This document shows, in pieces, positions 1 through 6,824 of a DNA stretch of 34,007 bases; the stretch's first letter is position 1, and each line of letters begins with the position of its first letter. Position numbers and translations under genes: made by a program. The notes beneath the pieces were generated by a model. That model ran no database searches. It saw only the letters and a list, made by a program, of their open reading frames with translations, and was not told the origin of the DNA. The stretch is from VGPI01 sp964482845 (GTDB taxonomy: Bacteria > Cloacimonadota > Cloacimonadia > Cloacimonadales > Cloacimonadaceae): the NCBI GenBank assembly GCA_964482845.1, contig CAYZZE010000007.1, forward strand, positions 1-34,007, read 5' to 3'.

Positions 1-138
1 CATAAGCGGAAGCTTGTCTGTTTCATAAGCGGAAGCTTGTCTGTTTCATAAGCGGAAGCTTGTCTGTTTCATAAGCGGAAGCTTGTCTGTTTCACAGGCG
101 GAAGCTTGTCTGTTTCACAGGCGGAAGTTTATCTGTAA
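1..138. repeat. 23-bp tandem direct repeat array, six units, open at left edge
   Basis: Six head-to-tail 23-bp units lie at 1-23, 24-46, 47-69, 70-92, 93-115 and 116-138. The first four are identical and start CATAAGCGGAAGCTTG. The fifth has two changes (CACAGG at the start) and the sixth decays further (AAGTTTATCTGTAA). There are no spacers, so it is not a CRISPR array. A decayed relative (ACAAGCAGAAGCTTATGTA) sits at 192-210. The array begins at base 1, so its true length is unknown. Function is unknown; slipped-strand expansion with decay at one end is the simplest reading. Confidence 0.95.
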
Positions 139-516
139 AAAAACTGATTTCAAGATAACCGATGAGATAGACCGGCATTGCCGGTGAACTGACAAGCAGA
201 AGCTTATGTAACGTATCGGCGTCGCCGATGTATAGGTGTTTATGTGGGGATCAGCGATGATGTAATGATCCTTTGCCGGACAATATCTCGCCTTTCTCAA
301 TTGCTGCACATTGATCAGACCTGTGGAATGAAATCTGCATAAATGTCTATCGCGTTTTGGTAGGTGCAAAAATGCTTGACGCTTGCATACTGTTGATAAT
401 GGATTAAGATTTATATTACCGGATCGGTAGCGGGGAAGCGATATCAACTTCGTCGGGTGCCTGATCCATCAAATACACAGAACTTGACAAAACCGGTAAC
501 GGTGACAGGAGGTTGT
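139..516 (+). other. Non-coding leader between repeat array and dsbD
   Basis: No convincing gene is present. Two 15-bp dyads with 7-bp arms around a central T occur at 171-185 (ACCGGCA-T-TGCCGGT) and 215-229 (ATCGGCG-T-CGCCGAT), with centres 44 bp apart. A possible -35 box TTGACG is at 376-381, but no well-spaced -10 box follows (GATAAT at 395-400 is only 13 bp away), so the dsbD operon promoter is not settled. The dsbD ribosome binding site AGGAGGT is at 508-514. Confidence 0.5.
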
Positions 517-2355
517 ATGCATCGCTGCCCCAAGGGCTGGCCGATGATCATAATAATGCTGGGTATGACCCTGCTTGCGGCACAGAGCGTGAGTTTCGGG
601 ATCGATCCGGCGCAACTTGGAGCGGGAGCCAAGGGAACCCTGAGTGCGACTTTGACCATTCCATCCGATCTGAAACAGACGCATGATCCCACGGTGGAGA
701 ATGACTTTTTCTATTTGAAGGCGTCCCATCCCGCCCTCACTTTTGGCAGGATTAACTATCCCGAGCCCACCAAGATCAAGGCGGAGGATGAATGGGAATA
801 TCATGGAAGGGTGACGCTTTCGCTGCCTTTTACGGTCAGACAGAATACCCCGGTGGGCACAATCCGGATATCACTGGAAATGGCATACAACCTTTGCTAC
901 GAGAGCGGGATATGCCTTCCGCCGGAAGAGAAGGCGGAACATGTGGTGCTGGAGATACTGCCTTCCGCTGTCACGTACACGCCGGAATTCATTGAAGAAG
1001 ATGAGGTAAGCATTACCGACGAGACATTAATCGTCTCCTCCGGCACTGCCAATAGCGACATACTCCCGCCGGATGGTCCGGCAGATAATCCCTTGACCCG
1101 CTTTTTGATCTTTGCTTTGATCGCTTTTATGGGCGGCATTATCATGAACGCCATGCCCTGCGTCCTGCCGGTTCTATCGATTCGCGCCATGAGTATCGTA
1201 CGTCAGGCGCAGGAGGACAAAAAGCGGATATTGTCACATTCCCTGGCATATACCGGCGGCATCCTCATCGCCTTCGGTATCCTGGCAGCAGTGGTGGTGA
1301 TCCTCAAACTCGCCGGAGAATCCGTGGGATGGGGTTTTCAATTTCAGAATATCTGGTTCAATATCATTCTCATCTCGATCATCCATGTCTTTGCCTTGTC
1401 GCTATTTGATGTCTTCATCATCAACGCGCCGGGCATGAGCGGAGCCAACAAGGCAAGCGCCAAAGGCGGGATCTGGGGATCATTTGCCGGAGGACTGATA
1501 GCGGTTCCTTTGGCAACTGCCTGTTCAGCGCCGCTTTTGGGTCCAGCCATCGGTTTTGCTTTCCTACAGCCGGTGTGGGTGATCCCGATCTTTTTCCTGC
1601 TGATCGGATTGGGCTTGGCATTTCCGTTTATTCTGCTGGGCTTTGTCCCCTCCGCACTCAAAGTGATCCCCAAACCGGGAGAATGGATGAATGTCTTCAA
1701 GGAGATCATGGGCTTCACCCTGATCGGCGTGGCGTTGTGGATGCTGCATGACCTCTATCGGATGACGGATGGCGACTATCTGTTCCGCGTGCTCTTGTTC
1801 CTGGGAATGTTGTCGTTTGCCGCCTGGCTCTATGGCAGGTTCGTTCGCCCCGAATACAAGTCGTTTACCCAGTGGAACGTCACGCTCTGGGTGCTGGCGA
1901 TCATCATCGCCTCTTCGATGTATTTCCTGCCCTACGAAGCAAAGGCGGCGCAGCCCGTCGCCGCCTCCCAGGACGGGCTGTTGATCCCGGTGCCCAAGGC
2001 ACCGGTGGGCTGGTATCAATTTTCACCGGAGGTGGTGAATACGCTGATCGATCGCGGCGAGCCGGTCTTCCTCGATTTTGGTGCGGTGTGGTGTAAGAAC
2101 TGCAAACTTAATGAGGCCCGCGTCCTATTCCGTCCTGATACGATGGAAGAATTCAAGGCAAAGGGCGTAAACCTGATCAAGGGAGATTTTACGCATGGCG
2201 ATCCCGAGATCCAGAAATGGATGGAAAAACATAACCGTGCCGGAGTCCCCTTCAATATCCTCTATATTCCCGGCAAAGATCCGGTCATTTTTAGCGAGAT
2301 CATCAGCCGCAAAGCGCTTCGGGACGCTCTGACGCTGATCCCGGACAAGGAGTGA
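517..2355 (+). CDS. dsbD: Thiol:disulfide interchange protein DsbD
   Basis: Inner-membrane electron transporter that takes electrons from cytoplasmic thioredoxin and passes them to periplasmic thiol proteins. All three modules and cysteine pairs are visible in the 612-residue product. The N-terminal periplasmic domain has C127 and C133 (LCYESGICLPP). The multi-span membrane domain has C215 (NAMPCVLPVL) and C336 (ATACSAPLLGPA). The C-terminal thioredoxin domain has W-C526-KN-C529-K. The ATG at 517 is chosen because AGGAGGT lies just upstream and a signal-peptide-like segment follows; a GTG at 457 in the same frame adds 20 residues that do not look like a signal sequence. Length and architecture match full-length DsbD rather than the short CcdA form. 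It is the first gene of a five-gene set whose next members also carry CxxC thioredoxin motifs. Confidence 0.95.
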   Translation: MHRCPKGWPMIIIMLGMTLLAAQSVSFGIDPAQLGAGAKGTLSATLTIPSDLKQTHDPTVENDFFYLKASHPALTFGRINYPEPTKIKAEDEWEYHGRVTLSLPFTVRQNTPVGTIRISLEMAYNLCYESGICLPPEEKAEHVVLEILPSAVTYTPEFIEEDEVSITDETLIVSSGTANSDILPPDGPADNPLTRFLIFALIAFMGGIIMNAMPCVLPVLSIRAMSIVRQAQEDKKRILSHSLAYTGGILIAFGILAAVVVILKLAGESVGWGFQFQNIWFNIILISIIHVFALSLFDVFIINAPGMSGANKASAKGGIWGSFAGGLIAVPLATACSAPLLGPAIGFAFLQPVWVIPIFFLLIGLGLAFPFILLGFVPSALKVIPKPGEWMNVFKEIMGFTLIGVALWMLHDLYRMTDGDYLFRVLLFLGMLSFAAWLYGRFVRPEYKSFTQWNVTLWVLAIIIASSMYFLPYEAKAAQPVAASQDGLLIPVPKAPVGWYQFSPEVVNTLIDRGEPVFLDFGAVWCKNCKLNEARVLFRPDTMEEFKAKGVNLIKGDFTHGDPEIQKWMEKHNRAGVPFNILYIPGKDPVIFSEIISRKALRDALTLIPDKE

Positions 2356-2357
2356 AT

Positions 2358-3467
2358 ATGAATCCACGGTTGATCATCCTTATTCCCCTGATCATTATTG
2401 TGGCGTCCTGCACCTGGTTTACCAGTGATTTTGACCCGCCTGTGACCACTGATTTTGACGCTATCCTCTTTCAACCAATGCAACAGGCCTTCAATGTTGC
2501 CAGCGCTGCCGATCTATCCGGCGTGATGTCCTTTTATGACGACGATTACCTACACAACAACCAGATCAAGTCCGCCAGGGAGATCTTCTTCCGCTCCATG
2601 TTTGATGCCACCGATTCGCCGCAATTTATTGTCACTTTCCTGGCTGGAACGGTGGAGAACGACACCCTGGCGAATACGAACTGGCGTTTGCGCATCTATG
2701 CTCCGGAAAGCAAAGCCCTGCTGGCGGATAGCACCTTCACCGGCGAGAAATTGATCAAGCGGGATGGCGTCTGGAAATTATGGGGAAACCGCATATCCTG
2801 CTTTAATCCCCCTGCCCGCCAGCGCGCTATCCTGGAGAGTATTACCTACGTGGGCTGTCCCAATTGCCCGCCGGTGGAACAGGCATTGCATGACCTCCAG
2901 ATGCTGTATCCTCTGGATGTGTTTTTCCTTGAATATCATGTCGCCGGTCCCTTTGACAGCGGCGCTCAGGACGTGTACGGCTATTATGGCTATCCGGCAA
3001 TGCCCACCGTGGTCGTGCAGGGCATGAACCGGCTGATCGGTAATTCCACTGAAAATCTGGCTTTGTATCAGACACTGGCACAAAATATTATCCAATCAAA
3101 TACCGAGATCCTGCTCACCGATCTGGTAAACACCTATACCCCGGGAACCGGGATCGCCGGCAGTATCAGGGTCACGCCCGTCAATGACGGCTTTGAAACT
3201 CAAGACCTGCGACTCAAATACGTCATCCTGGAACGCGAACGCAACTATGGCAATCCCCCTCACACCTATCGAAACGTTGTAATGCGAAAAGGGGAAATGG
3301 ACATCAGCACCAGTGACCTAAGCCAACCCTTGTCTTTTTCCCTTCCCTATCAGGGTTCTCTACCCGATGATGCCCACTTGCTTGTTTGGGTTCAGAGAGT
3401 TCCCTCCACCTTTGCCTCCAACGCCCGGATCTTCAATGGCTTGGAGGTCCCGGTATTGACCCGGTAA
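2358..3467 (+). CDS. Lipoprotein with thioredoxin-like CPNC domain
   Basis: Predicted lipoprotein of 369 residues with lipobox IVAS-C18. Thr rather than Asp at +2 would favour the outer membrane under the E. coli rule. Residues 25-145 have an NTF2-like feel (FQPMQQAFNVASAADLSGVMSFYDDDY), an uncertain impression. A strand leading to GC167-PN-C170 and, about 46 residues later, a proline in AMPTVVV (P216) match a thioredoxin fold with its cis-Pro. The C-terminal part (about 250-369) is beta-rich and unassigned. ATG 2358 is chosen over GTG 2352 because AAGGAG at 2346-2351 is correctly spaced for it. It starts 2 nt after the dsbD stop, so translation is probably coupled. The redox role is inferred from the CxxC motif and from dsbD next door; it could reduce, oxidise or isomerise disulfides. 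Confidence 0.8.
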   Translation: MNPRLIILIPLIIIVASCTWFTSDFDPPVTTDFDAILFQPMQQAFNVASAADLSGVMSFYDDDYLHNNQIKSAREIFFRSMFDATDSPQFIVTFLAGTVENDTLANTNWRLRIYAPESKALLADSTFTGEKLIKRDGVWKLWGNRISCFNPPARQRAILESITYVGCPNCPPVEQALHDLQMLYPLDVFFLEYHVAGPFDSGAQDVYGYYGYPAMPTVVVQGMNRLIGNSTENLALYQTLAQNIIQSNTEILLTDLVNTYTPGTGIAGSIRVTPVNDGFETQDLRLKYVILERERNYGNPPHTYRNVVMRKGEMDISTSDLSQPLSFSLPYQGSLPDDAHLLVWVQRVPSTFASNARIFNGLEVPVLTR

Positions 3468-3481
3468 ACAGGAGTATTAAT

Positions 3482-4012
3482 ATGAAAAAACTACTATTCA
3501 TCCTTGTGGCGCTGATCATTCTGATGTCATCGCTGAACGCTGATGTGATGCCCGATTTCCGCCTGCCGGATATGAATAACCGTGACCTGCGGTTGGAGAA
3601 TATCCTCGGTAAAGGTCCCGTACTGATCGAATTCTGGACGTCTTGGTGTACTCCTTGCAAGGCATCCATGATCCAACTCGACCTATTGCAAAAGAAGTAT
3701 GAATTACTGACCGTTGTCGTAATCTCCCTCGATGCGCCCAAGGACGTAATCAAGGCAAAAAACTACCTGAAATCAAAAAATTATGGTTTCGTCGCCCTCT
3801 TTGACACGGAAAAACGCCTGGCACAGCAACTGAACGTGACCAATCCTCCGCATACCTTAATCTTGGACGCCCAAGGCAATATCGTCTATTCTCACGTGTC
3901 ATACACCGCTGGTGATGAAAAGGTCTATGAGAAGCATATCAGGGCACTTCTGTCTCTACCGGAAACGCGGGAAACAGAGCCGGAAGAGATGCCGGCCGGA
4001 GATTCCGGATGA
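3482..4012 (+). CDS. TlpA/ResA-like periplasmic thioredoxin
   Basis: A 176-residue protein with an N-terminal signal peptide or anchor (MKKLLFILVALIILMSSLNA) and one thioredoxin-like domain of the TlpA/ResA/AhpC-TSA type. Visible signs are PDFRLPDMNNRDLRLENILGK, typical of this family's start, the active site W-C56-TP-C59-K, and NPPHTLILDAQGNIV carrying the cis-Pro and the following strand. The ATG at 3482 has AGGAGT upstream and begins the signal peptide; an in-frame extension back to 3386 overlaps the preceding gene and is rejected. It probably takes electrons from DsbD and passes them to an extracytoplasmic substrate. The acidic tail (TRETEPEEMPAGDSG) is probably disordered. Its stop overlaps the next start (ATGA). 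Confidence 0.9.
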   Translation: MKKLLFILVALIILMSSLNADVMPDFRLPDMNNRDLRLENILGKGPVLIEFWTSWCTPCKASMIQLDLLQKKYELLTVVVISLDAPKDVIKAKNYLKSKNYGFVALFDTEKRLAQQLNVTNPPHTLILDAQGNIVYSHVSYTAGDEKVYEKHIRALLSLPETRETEPEEMPAGDSG

Positions 4013-5451
4013 AGTGGCTGACGCTCCTGCTCCTACTCATCTCGGTGGGTTTGATGGCTCAGAACACGCTGCAGGTCTCGGGTCTGAACGAAGCGCAATT
4101 TATCTACCGCACGGCGCAGGACTCGCTTAATGCCTATTTCCGTGATGCCTTCTCCCTCCGCCTCGCTTACCGTAACGTCAATTTTGGGATGAAGTTTGTC
4201 GCCGAACTGCCCAGATATTCAAACAGCCAGAGCGAATTGCTCGCCGAACTTGATCCCAATCGCCTCACCATCGGCTGGAAAGAACTTTATGCCTCCTACA
4301 AAAAGGACGCGCTGCTGCTGCACGCCGGAACCATTGAAGAGAGTTTTGGCGTCGGCATCACCTTCCGTAGTTGGGAGGACATCGAATTTGATCAGGACAA
4401 CCGGGTGGAAGGACTGCTACTGCGCCATGACGGCGATCTCAAGATAAAAGCCTTGTATAGCGCCATACCCAATCAGAACCAGCCCGACCGGCTCGATCTG
4501 GCTTATGGCGCTGATCTTTATTACACGGCTTATGCCCCCGTCCATCTTGGCTTTAGTGCCCTTACCCGTCGTCGCCTGACACCTTTGAACCGCTACAACC
4601 AACAGGACGTCTATTCCCTGCGCACGGCGCTTAACCTTGGCTTTTTAGACGGCTATGCCGAGTATGCCCTTACCGATCTTTACCGTAATGCGCCCACCAA
4701 CTATGAGGGAAGCGCCATTTATGCCAACCTCAGTTTCTATCCCCCCCGCTTTCCCATCCAGTTTGGTGGCGCATACAAACACTATGATCGCTTTGAATTT
4801 CGCCTGCAGGATCTGCCAGTCGCCAATTACCATAACGAGACCCTGGCAGACGACCAAAATGCCGGTGTGGACGAGGAAGGTATCCAGGGCTGGGCTGCCT
4901 GGACGATCAATGACCGCTTTTCTCTCAATGCCGATTATGCAGAAGCATGGAACAGCAGTTTTCAAAAACGGATGAACGACCTTTGGACACAGCTGCAATA
5001 TGATGACGGGTTTTACCAGTTTGGCATCGAATACTCTCACATTGAGAAACTGGACAAGACATCCAGCAAATGGCAATTGGAAGCCGTTCCCGCCCTGCAG
5101 ATCAGTTTCCCGCTCATGAGCCGCTCGATCAATTGGCTTGCCGAGTATAAGTATGTCGAGAAAACGCACTACAACCGCCGTTTCATCCATTATGAGCCCC
5201 GCCTGCAAGCCGAAATGGCATTGGGAAAACTCGCTATTTCGCTGGGCGCTCAATCATGGTGGAGCAAGGATAAAGCGCTGCTGGATGCCCGTTACAAGGC
5301 AAAGATTGAAGTCAAATACCGCATCTATGACCACAGCGAGGTCAGCGTCTTAGCCGGCGAAGAAGCCGGCGGAAAGGTATGCCGCACGGGCATCTGTCGC
5401 TTTGTGGCGCCCTTCAAAGGCATAAAAGCAGAACTCACCACCCGATTCTGA
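4009..5451 (+). CDS. Outer-membrane beta-barrel protein, DUF6029-like
   Basis: A 480-residue secreted protein with a clear signal peptide (MKWLTLLLLLISVGLMAQ). The rest consists of alternating polar/aromatic strands, and the protein ends in an aromatic residue (ELTTRF), as outer-membrane barrels usually do. Stretches such as LLLHAGTIEESFGVGITFRSW and DNRVEGLLLRHDGDLKIKALY resemble DUF6029 proteins of Bacteroidota; this is recalled family resemblance, not a search result. The only cysteines near the end are in GKVCRTGICRF, a C-x4-C pair close to the last strands. It overlaps the TlpA-like gene by 4 nt, with GGAGA upstream, and is followed 14 nt later by the secreted CPTC protein. It may be the outer-membrane partner of this redox operon, but that is inference. 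Confidence 0.75.
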   Translation: MKWLTLLLLLISVGLMAQNTLQVSGLNEAQFIYRTAQDSLNAYFRDAFSLRLAYRNVNFGMKFVAELPRYSNSQSELLAELDPNRLTIGWKELYASYKKDALLLHAGTIEESFGVGITFRSWEDIEFDQDNRVEGLLLRHDGDLKIKALYSAIPNQNQPDRLDLAYGADLYYTAYAPVHLGFSALTRRRLTPLNRYNQQDVYSLRTALNLGFLDGYAEYALTDLYRNAPTNYEGSAIYANLSFYPPRFPIQFGGAYKHYDRFEFRLQDLPVANYHNETLADDQNAGVDEEGIQGWAAWTINDRFSLNADYAEAWNSSFQKRMNDLWTQLQYDDGFYQFGIEYSHIEKLDKTSSKWQLEAVPALQISFPLMSRSINWLAEYKYVEKTHYNRRFIHYEPRLQAEMALGKLAISLGAQSWWSKDKALLDARYKAKIEVKYRIYDHSEVSVLAGEEAGGKVCRTGICRFVAPFKGIKAELTTRF

Positions 5452-5465
5452 TTCAGGAGTAAACG

Positions 5466-6824
5466 ATGAAATACATCATCATGCTAGCTTTATCGACGGC
5501 GATCCTTTCGCTTGCCGCCGACCCTTATTTCTATCCCCTTACCAATATCGCCGAACATTTTACCTCGCTGGGCTGCCCAACCTGTGTGGATGCCCTTGCC
5601 GGCATAACGGTTGTCCACGACCAATTACATAATGGCGAATTTGTCAGCGCCCGCCATTACATCCAAGGCGGGGATCTCAGTTATCCCGGAGTGGAAGACC
5701 GCTTTGGCTATTATGATATCTTCAGCACGCCGGTGATGGTCTTCAATGGTAGAGTAAAGGTCATTGGCGGGGGAGACAACGTCATCGACGGCGCTGCTTA
5801 TCTCAATGCCCTCAAAGCATCTCGCTACTGGGGATCACCGCTGAAGATAAACCTTTCGGGATTTAATCTCACCTCCGGATCATTGAGCGGTACGGTGCAC
5901 AATCTCTCCCCGACGCTCAACCTCACCAATGCCAATATCGTTTATTTATTGGTGGAGAACGATATTGCTGCCGGAGTCACCCGCGTTATCCGGCAATTCG
6001 CCTCCGCCCCCTTTGCGATCAGCGGTCAGGGCACAAACGTCAGTTTTAATCATACCTTCTCGCTGCAACCTTCATGGAATGTCGCCAATCTTTGGGCGGC
6101 GGTCTTTATCCAGATCGAGTCGCAGACCATATTGCAAACAGCCACCACGCTACCCCAGCCGGATATCCATATTCGTGCCGCCTTTGACTGGAATCCATCT
6201 ATCACCGTGCCCGTCGTGTATCTCTATGAATCATTACCCGTCTATTTCTTTAATCTTGGTCAATCCCAGACATTTATCATGCAGATAGTGGTCGATTCCG
6301 CTCCTCCGAACTGGTATTTCAATTACTGTACCGGCACTGGAGGTTGTTTCCCCGGCAGCATTCCCCGCCCGTTCACCTTGTCAGCCGGAGAAAGCATTCC
6401 CTTGCAACTCAATATCCTCGTCGGTGATAGCGGCGTGGCACAATTTCACTGGCTCATAACCGCCCCCGGGATGCAGGATTATAAAGTCTACTTTACCATG
6501 ACCACCGATGATGTATCTGCCTCCGACCCTGCCCTGATCGTTCCGCCTGCCGCCATCAGATCGATCCACCCCAACCCCTTCACCGATCTCACTCGCATCC
6601 GCTTTGACCTACCCAAAGCCGAAAGAGTTAAAATGGATATCTACAACCTCCGCGGACAACACATTATCACCCTCACCGATTCTCATCACGGTGCCGGAGA
6701 CCATGAGATCATCTGGAACGGCAGAGATAAAGCAGGCACCGCCATGCCTCCGGGGATCTATTTCTCGCGGCTTCTCACCCCCAATGCCACATTCACCCGC
6801 AAACTTATCCGCTTGGAGCGTTAG
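5466..6824 (+). CDS. Secreted thioredoxin-like CPTC protein with FlgD-like C-terminal domain
   Basis: A 452-residue exported protein. The signal peptide covers about residues 1-18 (MKYIIMLALSTAILSLAA). It is followed directly by a thioredoxin-like domain with GC37-PT-C40 and a proline in STPVMVFNG (P89) at the expected cis-Pro place. This arrangement is also seen in Omp28-like proteins. The middle (about 120-360) is beta-rich and unassigned. The last ~85 residues form an FlgD/T9SS-like domain (IHPNPF, IYNLRGQ, WNGRDKAGTAMPPGIYF, ending KLIRLER), which in FCB-group bacteria usually marks cell-surface or secreted proteins. AGGAG precedes the ATG. It is the last gene of the dsbD operon, so a thiol-redox role at the cell surface is likely but unproven. 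Its TAG stop overlaps the stop of the opposing kinase gene. Confidence 0.85.
   Translation: MKYIIMLALSTAILSLAADPYFYPLTNIAEHFTSLGCPTCVDALAGITVVHDQLHNGEFVSARHYIQGGDLSYPGVEDRFGYYDIFSTPVMVFNGRVKVIGGGDNVIDGAAYLNALKASRYWGSPLKINLSGFNLTSGSLSGTVHNLSPTLNLTNANIVYLLVENDIAAGVTRVIRQFASAPFAISGQGTNVSFNHTFSLQPSWNVANLWAAVFIQIESQTILQTATTLPQPDIHIRAAFDWNPSITVPVVYLYESLPVYFFNLGQSQTFIMQIVVDSAPPNWYFNYCTGTGGCFPGSIPRPFTLSAGESIPLQLNILVGDSGVAQFHWLITAPGMQDYKVYFTMTTDDVSASDPALIVPPAAIRSIHPNPFTDLTRIRFDLPKAERVKMDIYNLRGQHIITLTDSHHGAGDHEIIWNGRDKAGTAMPPGIYFSRLLTPNATFTRKLIRLER

Noticed and set aside
1..138. CRISPR array
   Set aside because: The repeats are directly adjacent with no spacers.
115..447. 110-residue minus-strand ORF
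   Set aside because: It starts inside the tandem repeats, has no SD, and its protein has no recognisable features.
457..516. Upstream GTG start for dsbD
   Set aside because: The ATG at 517 has an ideal AGGAGGT and begins the signal segment.
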